Shown here: one piece after another, positions 1-8,081 of the stretch
Numbering within the stretch: the stretch's first letter is position 1
Layout: every line of letters starts with the position of its first letter
DNA from: Spirochaetales bacterium
Lineage (GTDB): Bacteria > Spirochaetota > Leptospiria > Leptospirales > Leptonemataceae
Reading direction: 5' to 3'
Length of the DNA: 64,000 bases
Assembly (NCBI GenBank): GCA_015075425.1
Contig: JABTUL010000001.1
Coordinates: 2,392,362 to 2,456,361 of the forward strand
Program-made: the position numbers and the translations under genes
Notes under the pieces: generated by a model
Database searches by the model: none
Seen by the model: the letters and a program-made list of their open reading frames with translations, nothing else
What the model was told of the DNA's origin: nothing

Positions 1-196
1 ACTACGGATTCCTGCTGCGGGCCTCCGCATGCGCTCCGGCTCCTCGGGTCGGCGCACTCTCCGCGGAACGGCTCACCAGTTCGCCTTTTCCGCTCCGTGC
101 GGATGCGCGCCAGTTTTTGGTTGATTTTTATGGCGCGCACCGCATCGTGCTTGACCACATTTGCCCTGCGGGCAAACGTCAGGAATCCTACACGTT
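1..196 (+). repeat. attC site 1, family B, cut by the window edge
   Basis: Family B sites run from AACTACGGATTCCTG (R'' and L'') to CAGGAATCC...GTTA (L' and R'), with an inner region holding GCGGATGCGCGCC and TTTGCCC/GGGCAAA hairpin arms. This copy starts one base inside R''. R' is GTTATGC. Confidence 0.85.
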
Positions 197-222
197 ATGC
201 GACAGAGCCGGAGAGGGATTGA

Positions 223-681
223 ATGAAGAATCCAAGTATGTTTACTCTTATCTTGGCTTCGGCAGTTATTATCGCTATGTGGTTACTTTCAGGCTGGTTG
301 ATCTACAATTTTATTGATGCTGAGCAGAGAGGAACTTTCGGTGACATGTTTGGCGCGATCAATGCCCTTTTTTCTGGACTGGCCTTCGCTGTACTTATTT
401 TCACCGTGTCCCTACAAAGAAGGGAATTGGAACTACAGAGATATGAACTTGAGTCAACACGCAAAGAACTTTCTCGCTCAGCAAAAGCAGCGGAGATCGA
501 CCTAAGGCTTACTGCCCTCTCCTCTCAGATTTCCGCCTACTCCGTGATCCTGAATCCCAGCTCCGGAATGAAGAATCGAACAATAGCATCGATTCTATTG
601 AATGAGGACGATGTAAAAGTAAAGCTCGTAAAAGCGCTTACGGAAATTGAAGCGATCCAGGAGGAAGGCAAGCGTGGATGA
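223..681 (+). CDS. Small membrane protein with coiled coil, function unknown
   Basis: A 152-residue protein of no family I recognise. Two hydrophobic segments at about residues 8-30 and 41-62 are likely membrane helices. They are followed by a charged helix (about 66-95, rich in R, E, L and K) that looks like a coiled coil, so the C-terminal half is probably cytoplasmic. ATG 223 follows a purine-rich GGAGAGGG. Its stop overlaps the next gene's GTG start by 8 bases, so the two are translationally coupled in one cassette. Confidence 0.7.
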   Translation: MKNPSMFTLILASAVIIAMWLLSGWLIYNFIDAEQRGTFGDMFGAINALFSGLAFAVLIFTVSLQRRELELQRYELESTRKELSRSAKAAEIDLRLTALSSQISAYSVILNPSSGMKNRTIASILLNEDDVKVKLVKALTEIEAIQEEGKRG

Positions 682-895
682 ATTCGCACAAGGGGACGTG
701 GTGGAACTTAAAAGCGGAGGTCCAAGGATGACCATACAAGAAATTTCCAGCTGGAGGCCAACTCTTGGGCGCCATGATTATCCCGCCGACCAGGCAAAGT
801 GCTATTGGTTTGATGGAAATGAAATTAAAGAAGCAATATTTCAGCTACAGTCACTTAAAAAAGTGATTGAAGCAAATACCGGCTCCATCGCATAA
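674..895 (+). CDS. DUF2158 (YodC-like) small protein
   Basis: The 73-residue product has the DUF2158 pattern: GDVVELKSGGPRMT near the N-terminus, then CYWFDGNEIKEAIFQLQSLKK at the C-terminus. The cellular role of this family is not established. I chose GTG 674 because it follows GGAGGAAGGC and removes an unlikely basic extension. The stop TAA lies inside the R'' box of the cassette's attC, a common integron-cassette arrangement. It is coupled to the membrane protein upstream. Confidence 0.8.
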   Translation: MDEFAQGDVVELKSGGPRMTIQEISSWRPTLGRHDYPADQAKCYWFDGNEIKEAIFQLQSLKKVIEANTGSIA

Positions 896-1122
896 CTTTG
901 CGGCTTAGCGCTCACTCCCTTCGCTATGCGCTCCGGTCGCTCGGCCCTGGTCTTCTCCCCGCCACCATTCCGGGAAAAGGGGTTGCAAAAGCCTTAAGGA
1001 AAGCCGGAATGGCGGCGGGTCGTGCGGATGCGCGCCCGGGTTGGTGGATGCGTATGGCGCGCACCGCACCAGACTGCGGGCAAATTGAGCCTCACGGCCC
1101 AACTTCGCTAAGCCGCGTCGTT
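894..1122 (+). repeat. attC site 2, family A
   Basis: Family A sites run from AACTTTGCGGCTTAGCG to CGCTAAGCCGCGTCGTT, about 229 bp, with an inner imperfect palindrome (CCACCATTCCGG / CCGGAATGGTG) and a terminal TTGGGCC/GGCCCAA hairpin. Here R'' is GCATAAC, R' is GTTATCT, and the hairpin has one mismatch (TTGAGCC). Confidence 0.92.
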
Positions 1123-1159
1123 ATCTGAAATGGGCGCATAGTCGGGGGTAAGAACGAAC

Positions 1160-2149
1160 ATGTTTCCGGACTTAAGCAACCCTATGGATTGGATAGCACG
1201 CTGGGTCCGGTGCTCAGACCAGGCCCGTAGAAAAGGACTGCTCAGCCTCGAGGCTTTCGCTATAGAGAATCCGGACACAATCCAAGAGATCACCTTCTGC
1301 CGTGCGATGCGTTTGATTCTCGACGGAACTGACCCGGAATTGGTGCGACGAATCATAACCAACACTCTGGAAGGCCACAGGGAGACCTTGAATTATCGCT
1401 GGCATGTATATAAGCATGCGGTTCTACTTGCGCAAGAAACCTTAGCTCTTGAAGCCCGGATTGAGGAAATCTTGATCCCCGGTCACCCACAGAATACTTT
1501 CATTGTCAGTAGTCTGTTGCAGGGCAAAACTTCAGCATTCCAAGATGCATGTCTCGCAATTGCGAAAAGACAACCCGTACGCCAAGAACTCCTGGAGAAT
1601 CAATTTGGATTTTATTGGAAAGCCACAGAGCAAAGCCTTACAATAATTCTTGATGGCGCTCTGGCCGTTCAATCCGGTGACCACCCAAGGTTCGTTTTGG
1701 CGACCTTAAACGCCATAGTGAACCCTGAGGTGGACATCGCGTTATCAGCAATATTGCTGGAGACATTACCCACCGATTCCGCCGACCCTGCGCATTCCCT
1801 CTCAACGGAAGAGATTGACGCTCTACTATTCCACGGCGAGAGGAGAGCGAAGCAGCTTTCAGACATAGTCTTCAGCAATCTTATTGCGCAGCTTGACCAG
1901 CGCGCGCTGCAGCGAGTTATCCGTGATACGGAAGCAGAAACACTGTTATTGGCATTGGCCACTTCTTCCCGCCCGGCCGTTGAGAAAGTGTTGTCTAGCA
2001 TTAGTGACCGGGCAAAACTGCAGATATTGAATGACCTGCAGGTATTCCATCATATCGAAACTACAGCTTCTGAAACGGCCAAATCTAAGATTATCGGGAC
2101 TATTCAGCGTTTGCTTGACGCCGGAGAAATCGTTTTTGATAACCACTGA
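1160..2149 (+). CDS. MotA-like / FliG C-terminal-like fusion protein
   Basis: A 329-residue soluble protein with no membrane helix. Residues about 22-70 (ARRKGLLSLE ... RAMRLILDGTDPELVRRII) resemble the cytoplasmic segment of the flagellar stator protein MotA, just where MotA contacts the rotor. Residues about 228-329 (IAQLDQRALQRVIRDTEAET ... KIIGTIQRLLDAGEIVF) resemble the C-terminal torque-generating domain of the rotor protein FliG. The roughly 150 residues between are unassigned. By family knowledge these two segments meet at the MotA-FliG interface. Having both in one cytoplasmic chain suggests a decoy, brake or sensor of the motor, which is inference. ATG 1160 follows GGGGGTAAG. It is the only gene of its cassette. 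Confidence 0.7.
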   Translation: MFPDLSNPMDWIARWVRCSDQARRKGLLSLEAFAIENPDTIQEITFCRAMRLILDGTDPELVRRIITNTLEGHRETLNYRWHVYKHAVLLAQETLALEARIEEILIPGHPQNTFIVSSLLQGKTSAFQDACLAIAKRQPVRQELLENQFGFYWKATEQSLTIILDGALAVQSGDHPRFVLATLNAIVNPEVDIALSAILLETLPTDSADPAHSLSTEEIDALLFHGERRAKQLSDIVFSNLIAQLDQRALQRVIRDTEAETLLLALATSSRPAVEKVLSSISDRAKLQILNDLQVFHHIETTASETAKSKIIGTIQRLLDAGEIVFDNH

Positions 2150-2167
2150 CTTGCGCCCACTTCAGAT

Positions 2168-2396
2168 AACTTTGCGGCTTAGCGCTCACTCCCTTCGCTA
2201 TGCGCTCCGGTCGCTCGGCCCTGGTCTTCTCCCCTCCACCATTCCGGGAAAAGGGGTTGCAGAAGCTTTGATCAAAGCCGGAATGGTGGAGGGTCGTGCG
2301 GATGCGCGCCCGGTCTGGTGGATGCGTATGGCGCGCACCGCACCAGACTGCGGGCAAATTGGGCCTGTCGGCCCTACTTCGCTAAGCCGCGTCGTT
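2168..2396 (+). repeat. attC site 3, family A
   Basis: R'' AGATAAC, R' GTTAGCC. Closes the MotA/FliG-like cassette. Terminal hairpin GGGCC-TGTC-GGCCC with an A/T edge change. Confidence 0.92.
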
Positions 2397-2421
2397 AGCC
2401 GCCATGCAGGCATATTATTAA

Positions 2422-3495
2422 ATGAAGTGTCCACGTTGTTCTGATAGCATGACCTCCAAAGCGATGCCTGCGATGCTAACCTGGAAATGCTTTGGATGCT
2501 CAGGAATATTCCTAAAAAGAGAGCATTTTCTGCAGATCTTTGATGATCGTTTAAGTGCGTCTGTCAAAGCGGCCTTAAACTTGGGTGGAACTGCATCCCC
2601 TTTCAACATATTGTGTCCGCAGTGTAGGCGTCCGTTTCGACAATATTCCGTGGAGTATTCTTCAGAAACTCACCCCATAGACTATTGTGAGGTCTGTGAT
2701 GGGCTTTGGCTAGATGGTACGGAGGCTAACGCATTCCCGCGCTCCGGCAAAGGCTCACCGACAATGACGCCTGCCGGTGCGCTGATTCTCGCGCAATGGA
2801 AGGGCCAGAAACTTGATGAAGATCTCGAGGAATTTCAGGTGCGCAAGGCTTCTTCCGTTCGTGAATACCTTCTTGGATTGCTTGGTTTCCCGATAGAATT
2901 CGAAACATTAAAACTACATCGGCCAATCGCTACATGGGCCATTGCTTTCGCATGTATAGTTACCACGGTATGGTATTGGATTTCCAGTATGACATCGTTG
3001 GATCTAGGCTTTATTCCAGCCGATCCCTTTCGCATGTTTGGTTTAAGCATTGTTACGTCGTTCGCAATACACGCGAATTTCTTCCACCTCGTTGGCAACA
3101 TGTATGCTCTGATAGTTTTCGGAGATAACATCGAAGATGACGTAGGAATAAGCCGTTTCCTGACCCTGTTGATAGGGTCCGCGGTATTTTCCACCTTCTG
3201 CGACTTTCTTTTCCGGTATGGCAGCGCAATTCCCAGCATAGGTGCTAGCGGAGGCATAGCCGGGATTGTGGCATACTATTGCTTTAGATTCAGATCTCAT
3301 CGCCTCGGCTGGGTTCACCCGATGACGTTGATTCACCGGGGCACATACTGGGCGGTAAGGGCACCCTACTTCGGACTGATCTGGCTTGGCTATCAATTCA
3401 TGGGCCTGTTCGTCAATACAAATGTCAATTACCTGGCGCACATATCTGGGGCTCTATTCGGAAGCGTCATCTACTGGCTGGACCAGAGAAATTGA
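2422..3495 (+). CDS. Rhomboid-family intramembrane serine protease with N-terminal zinc ribbons
   Basis: 357 residues. Four CxxC pairs (C3/C6, C23/C26, C65/C68, C89/C92) form two TFIIB-type zinc-ribbon modules. A rhomboid domain from about residue 165 follows. It has the HxxxxHxxxN signature (H217, H222, N226), the catalytic serine in GASGG (S276) and the catalytic histidine in YLAHISGALFG (H340), so it should be an active inner-membrane protease cleaving other membrane proteins. The substrate is unknown. Several hydrophobic segments between 165 and 350 fit the six-helix rhomboid core. It is the sole gene of the cassette, and ATG 2422 is the first start after the core site. Confidence 0.88.
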   Translation: MKCPRCSDSMTSKAMPAMLTWKCFGCSGIFLKREHFLQIFDDRLSASVKAALNLGGTASPFNILCPQCRRPFRQYSVEYSSETHPIDYCEVCDGLWLDGTEANAFPRSGKGSPTMTPAGALILAQWKGQKLDEDLEEFQVRKASSVREYLLGLLGFPIEFETLKLHRPIATWAIAFACIVTTVWYWISSMTSLDLGFIPADPFRMFGLSIVTSFAIHANFFHLVGNMYALIVFGDNIEDDVGISRFLTLLIGSAVFSTFCDFLFRYGSAIPSIGASGGIAGIVAYYCFRFRSHRLGWVHPMTLIHRGTYWAVRAPYFGLIWLGYQFMGLFVNTNVNYLAHISGALFGSVIYWLDQRN

Positions 3496-3521
3496 GTCAT
3501 ATTTTTGCCTGCACAGCGGCT

Positions 3522-3750
3522 AACTTTGCGGCTTAGCGCTCACTCCCTTCGCTATGCGCTCCGGTCGTTCGGCCCTGGTCTTCTCCCCGCCACCACTCCG
3601 GGAAAAGGGGTTGCAAAAGCTTTGACGAAAGCCGGAATGGTGACGGGTCGTGCGGATGCGCGCCCGGTTTGGTGCATGCGTATGGCGCGCACCGCACCAG
3701 ACTGCGGGCAAATTGGGCCTGGCGGCCCAACTTCGCTAAGCCGCGTCGTT
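3522..3750 (+). repeat. attC site 4, family A
   Basis: R'' GGCTAAC, R' GTTCTCC. Closes the rhomboid cassette. Confidence 0.92.
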
Positions 3751-3798
3751 CTCCGCCATTGACTATATATTGATCGAACGCAAATGCATGAGGAAAGA

Positions 3799-4589
3799 AT
3801 GCGCCGTACCGTTTCAGTGTTAATCCTATTGTGGCTATTCGGCTGCAGACCTCCTGCAGCACCAATCGCGACATTTGAAACCCTGTTTCTGCCTGAACAT
3901 TATGCCGGTAAAGCGAACGACCCAGAGCTCGGGAAAGACATTATCAGGAATTTCTCGAACTCAAGGATAGAAACCCCAAGGCCGCGAAGGACAAGCTCAT
4001 CGCGGCTATTCGGCATCTTCCTGAAGGCTCGTATTACTATGCCCTTGGTTCTTTATTGTGGCTTGACTCACCAGATTTTGCCCAAAAGGCCCTTCGGATA
4101 GCTTTTGACAAAGGTGGGGCAGAGGCACACTTATTGCATGCAACCTTGCCTGCCTTTATAGCTTAGAAGAAAATATGAAGAGTCAGAATTTTCCTCCAGA
4201 AAGCCATTGAGCAGGGATACCTGAATTACAGGCATGTTCACAGCGATCCAGATCTGGCGGCACTCCGTAGAGTATCAAACTTTCAAAGTTTCCGGTATTC
4301 GCTATTCACGGGCGGGCGGCGGTGATCAGATTAATCGGTATTTGCCCAGACGGGAGTATGTAGAACACCGAGCGGAAGGTATTTCTTGCGTCAAAAAACG
4401 TGATCAAGATTTCGTCCTACGTTCAAGAGGACGGAAGTTTCTACATATTGAACGGGAAGAAAGAAGAGATTCGAACCTCTGGAAGTCTTATCCAGTCCAA
4501 TAACCATAAATACGATTCATAGCATAAAGAGTGAATGCGAGCGCTATGATCGCCCGGAAATCTTCATGGCTGGTCCCGATTGTCCATGA
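3799..4589 (+). pseudogene. Frameshifted copy of the TPR-like lipoprotein gene at 16993
   Basis: Nearly the same sequence as 16993-17793, but broken by many one-base losses. Most are in homopolymer runs (GGGAAAG for GGGAAAAG, GAAAATATG for GAAAAATATG, GTATTTGCCC for GTATTTTTGCCC), plus a rewritten stretch near 4130. The lipoprotein signal and first 50 residues stay open. The attC that follows is also missing single bases, so the defect is not confined to coding DNA and may be a consensus error. Confidence 0.8.
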
Positions 4590-4617
4590 TTTCTGAGCAA
4601 ATGTGTCAACGGCGGAG

Positions 4618-4842
4618 AACTTTGCGGCTTAGCGCTCACTCCCTTCGCTTTCCGCTCCGTTCGTTCGGCCTGGTCTTCTCCCGCCACCATTCCGGGAAAG
4701 AGGTTGCAGAAGCCTTGAGAATAGCCGGAATGGTGGCGGGTCATCGGATGCGCGCCCGGTTTGGTGGATGCGTATGGCGAGCACCGCACCAGACTGCGGG
4801 CAAATTGGGCACGGCGGCCCAACTTCGCTAAGCCGCGTCGTT
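4618..4842 (+). repeat. attC site 5, family A, with small deletions
   Basis: R'' GGAGAAC, R' GTTTAGC. 225 bp; single bases are missing in the CGGCC, CCCGCC, GGGAAA and GGGCC parts relative to site 18, its duplicate. Confidence 0.9.
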
Positions 4843-5020
4843 TAGCGTAATGACCCGCCGGCGCCTGACATTTTGCCTCAACCTTTGGCGGACCCGCAAT
4901 CAAATATGTCATTGACAGCATATCTCCTCATACCTCACGCTCCTCGGGTGGCAAATCGAGAGCACGAGTGAATGCTCGGATTGGATACAGACTCTTGATG
5001 AATCTGCCCGCGAGGCTGTA

Positions 5021-5287
5021 TTGCGCTCGCTCTTCATATTGAGGGGCATTGGCCCCGCTCTGGGCAGACCACACGTGGATACGGTGAAAGGCAGTGCCTA
5101 CGCCAATATGAAGGAACTCAGAGTGCAGCACAAGCAACGCGTGATACGCATCTTTTTCGCTTTTGATCCCCGAAGGACAGCCGTCCTGCTAATCGGCGGG
5201 GACAAGCGCGGAGATAAGCGGTTCTATGATCGTCTGATTGCTCGGGCTGACCGACTCTTTGCGAAATATTTGGAGGAGAGAGAATAA
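5021..5287 (+). CDS. HigB/RelE-type toxin (Gp49-like)
   Basis: The product matches phage-derived Gp49/HigB toxins: GPALGRPHVDTVKGS, then NMKELRVQHK, IRIFFAFDPRRTAVLLIGGDK and a closing RFYDRLI. Members cleave mRNA at the ribosome. TTG 5021 is the first usable start, but family-like sequence (QIESTSECSDWIQTLDESAR) continues upstream in the same frame to about 4940 without any ATG, GTG or TTG. The start codon may therefore be unusual or lost. The copy at 62181 has the same feature. It overlaps the antitoxin by one base (TAATG). Confidence 0.82.
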   Translation: MRSLFILRGIGPALGRPHVDTVKGSAYANMKELRVQHKQRVIRIFFAFDPRRTAVLLIGGDKRGDKRFYDRLIARADRLFAKYLEERE

Positions 5288-5607
5288 TGAAACCACCCGG
5301 CAAGAAGCTCGATCCAATTTATCAACTGAAAGCCAGCCTTCCGCCCCGACGCATAGCCAGAGCTCAAGCTCAAGCTGACCAGGAGATCTTTCGAATCCGG
5401 CTTTCTGAACTCAGAAAGAAAACCGGCGTCAAGCAGGAAGATATAAAGAATTTCTCACAATCCAGCATATCGCGGATTGAATCCCGCAGGGATATGAAAC
5501 TCTCAACGCTTATCCAGTATCTCGATGAAATCGGAATGGGCATTGAGATCACGGTCTTTCCTCGCAAGAGAAAAGGTGCTGAGGAAAAGTTACTTGTCCG
5601 TAAGTAA
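5287..5607 (+). CDS. HTH (XRE) antitoxin, HigA-type
   Basis: 106 residues with a helix-turn-helix at about 45-80 (LRKKTGVKQEDIKNFSQSSI, then SRIESRRDMKLSTLIQYLDEI). It pairs with the toxin immediately upstream. By family knowledge it should neutralise the toxin and repress the pair. Toxin-before-antitoxin order is typical of HigBA. The start ATG 5287 overlaps the toxin stop. A second copy is at 62447 with a few substitutions (for example D for P at residue 10). Confidence 0.85.
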   Translation: MKPPGKKLDPIYQLKASLPPRRIARAQAQADQEIFRIRLSELRKKTGVKQEDIKNFSQSSISRIESRRDMKLSTLIQYLDEIGMGIEITVFPRKRKGAEEKLLVRK

Positions 5608-5624
5608 GGCGGGTCACAACGCTA

Positions 5625-5852
5625 AACTTTGCGGCTTAGCGCTCACTCCCTGCACATGCGCTCCGGTCGTTCGGCCCTGGTCTTCTCCCCGCCACCATTC
5701 CGGGAAAAGGGGTTGCAGAAGCCTTGATGAAAGCCGGAATGGTGGCGGGTCGTGCGGATGCGCGTCCGGTTTGGTGTATGCGTATGGCGCGCACCGCACC
5801 AGACTGCGGGCAAATTGAGCCTGACGGCCCAACTTCGCTAAGCCTCGTCGTT
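5625..5852 (+). repeat. attC site 6, family A
   Basis: R'' GCTAAAC, R' GTTAAGC. The L' side reads AGCCTCGTCG instead of AGCCGCGTCG. Confidence 0.92.
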
Positions 5853-5896
5853 AAGCGCCATTGCTTCTCTACTTTCGGGATCTCGGAGGACATTCT

Positions 5897-6730
5897 ATGA
5901 CTATGCCACTGAAGCACATTTTCTGTTACGCAATAGGATTATTAACTTCCATTTTTGTTGCGACTTTTCTCGCAATCTCTGAAATTCAATCAGAATTTTC
6001 CATCTACTCTCTCAGTCTTTGGGTTCTATTTCCGGTCGGCGCGATACTCTCGGGGTTAGCCGCTGCACTGGGATACTACATAAGTGCTCGATTCGTCCAT
6101 TTGCTTCCAAACAGACTATTCCTTTTTGTAATCGTGCTCAATTCGGCAGCTATCTTCTTGTTCATCAATGCGCTACAGTATTTAAGCTATGACTTTCCGC
6201 CCGAAATAGGATTCTTTGAATTTCTGCACACCAAGATTATGGGAACTTCTGTGCGCCTAATCCGCGGCGGGATTGGCGGAGAGGTAGGTGCTTTTGGCTA
6301 CATCATATCTTTGACCGAGATTATTGGATTCTCCTTGGGTGGATTCGCGGTGTATGTTTCACTCGTAAACAAACCGTACTGCCGGAAATGTCAGAAATAT
6401 ATTCACCAGAAGGGACACCAAGAGCACTATTTTGAATCTGCTGAAGAAAGAAAGCTCGCATCCGATAAAATTACCAAACTTCTATCCCAGGGATCTTTAC
6501 CTCTCGCAATTTCTGAGCATGCAAATATGGGCCGCCAACTACCCCTGGCTAAGGACCAGTATTCCGCGAAATTCGAACTGCAAGCATGCCCACAATGTTC
6601 AGATCACTATTTTGCCTTTTCGCAGAGCAATCGCTTGGGTAGCAAATGGGTATCGGATGCAGAAGAGGTCACAGGTATCTTCTCAGGCCTTGCGACGCTC
6701 TACGGTATAAAGAGAAGCAACAGCGCTTAA
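5897..6730 (+). CDS. Multi-pass membrane protein with C-terminal zinc-binding region, function unknown
   Basis: 277 residues from ATG 5897, chosen because GGAGG sits 6 bases upstream. Four hydrophobic stretches occupy about residues 5-30, 40-65, 75-100 and 140-160. The cytoplasmic tail holds CRKC and, after about 70 residues, CPQC, so it probably binds one zinc. I recognise no family. The gene fills its cassette and ends in the R'' box. A tandem copy follows at 7002. Confidence 0.7.
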   Translation: MTMPLKHIFCYAIGLLTSIFVATFLAISEIQSEFSIYSLSLWVLFPVGAILSGLAAALGYYISARFVHLLPNRLFLFVIVLNSAAIFLFINALQYLSYDFPPEIGFFEFLHTKIMGTSVRLIRGGIGGEVGAFGYIISLTEIIGFSLGGFAVYVSLVNKPYCRKCQKYIHQKGHQEHYFESAEERKLASDKITKLLSQGSLPLAISEHANMGRQLPLAKDQYSAKFELQACPQCSDHYFAFSQSNRLGSKWVSDAEEVTGIFSGLATLYGIKRSNSA

Positions 6731-6957
6731 CTTTGCGGCTTAGCGCTCACTCCCTTCGCTATGCGCTCCGGTCGTTCGGCCCTGGTCTTCTCCCCGCCAC
6801 CATTCCGGGAAAAGGGGTTGCAGAAGCTTTGAGGAAAGCCGGAATGGTGACGGGTCGTGCGGATGCGCGCCCGGTCTGGTGGATGCGTATGGCGCGCACC
6901 GCACCAGACTGCGGGCAAATTGGGCCTGGCGGCCCAACTTCGCTAAGCCGCGGCGTT
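6729..6957 (+). repeat. attC site 7, family A
   Basis: R'' GCTTAAC, R' GTTAAGC. The R' spacer reads CCGCGGCGTT (GGC for GTC), shared with sites 8 and 24. Confidence 0.92.
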
Positions 6958-7001
6958 AAGCGCCATTGCTTCTCTACTTTCGGGATCTCGGAGGACATTC
7001 T

Positions 7002-7824
7002 ATGACTATGCCACTGAAGCACATTTTCTGTTACGCAATAGGATTATTAACTTCCATTTTTGTTGCGACTTTTCTCGCAATCTCTGAAATTCAATCAGAA
7101 TTTTCCATCTACTCTCTCAGTCTTTGGGTTCTATTTCCGGTCGGCGCGATACTCTCGGGGTTAGCCGCTGCACTGGGATACTACATAAGTGCTCGATTCG
7201 TCCATTTGCTTCCAAACAGACTATTCCTTTTTGTAATCGTGCTCAATTCGGCAGCTATCTTCTTGTTCATCAATGCGCTACAGTATTTAAGCTATGACTT
7301 TCCGCCCGAAATAGGATTCTTTGAATTTCTGCACACCAGATTATGGAACTTCTGTGCGCCTAATCCGCGGCGGGATTGGCGGAGAGGTAGGTGCTTTTGG
7401 CTACATCATATCTTTGACCGAGATTATTGGATTCTCCTTGGGTGGATTCGCGGTGTATGTTTCCTCGTAAACAAACCCATGCCGGAAATGTCAGAAATAT
7501 ATTCACCAGAAGGGACACCAAGAGCGCTATTTTGAATCTGCTGAAGAAAGAAAGCTCGCATCCGATAAAATTACCAAACTTCTATCCGGGATCTTTACCT
7601 CTCGCAATTTCTGAGCATGCAAATATGGGCCGCCAACTACCCCTGGCTAAGGACCAGTATTCCGCGAAATTCGAACTGCAAGCATGCCCACAATGTTCAG
7701 ATCACTATTTTGCCTTTTCGCAGAGCAATCGCTTGGGTAGCAAATGGGTATCGGATGCAGAAGAGGTCAGGTATCTTCTCAGGCCTTGCGACGCTCTACG
7801 GTATAAAGAAGCAACAGCGCTTAA
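7002..7824 (+). pseudogene. Frameshifted tandem copy of the zinc-tailed membrane protein
   Basis: The same cassette as 5851-6730 repeated directly after it. The first about 110 codons are identical. Single-base losses then break the frame (CCAGATTATGG for CCAAGATTATGGG near 7338; TTTCCTCG for TTTCACTCG near 7461; ATCCGGGA for ATCCCAGGGA near 7587; GGTCAGGT for GGTCACAGGT near 7767). Either one duplicate is decaying or the consensus is faulty here. Confidence 0.8.
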
Positions 7825-8051
7825 CTTTGCGGCTTAGCGCTCACTCCCTTCGCTATGCGCTCCGGTCGTTCGGCCCTGGTCTTCTCCCCGCCACCATTCC
7901 GGGAAAAGGGGTTGCAGAAGCTTTGAGGAAAGCCGGAATGGTGACGGGTCGTGCGGATGCGCGCCCGGTCTGGTGGATGCGTATGGCGCGCACCGCACCA
8001 GACTGCGGGCAAATTGGGCCTGGCGGCCCAACTTCGCTAAGCCGCGGCGTT
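7823..8051 (+). repeat. attC site 8, family A
   Basis: R'' GCTTAAC, R' GTTATGC. Essentially identical to site 7, as expected from a tandem cassette duplication. Confidence 0.92.
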
Positions 8052-8081
8052 ATGCGTAATCACGCCCGAGGGAATTAGTCT

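Noticed and set aside
894..1128. Arginine-rich open frames in every A and B site (both strands), 60-140 codons
   Set aside because: They repeat wherever attC repeats, follow the palindromic stem rather than codon structure, and have no ribosome-binding site of their own. They are by-products of GC-rich attC DNA.
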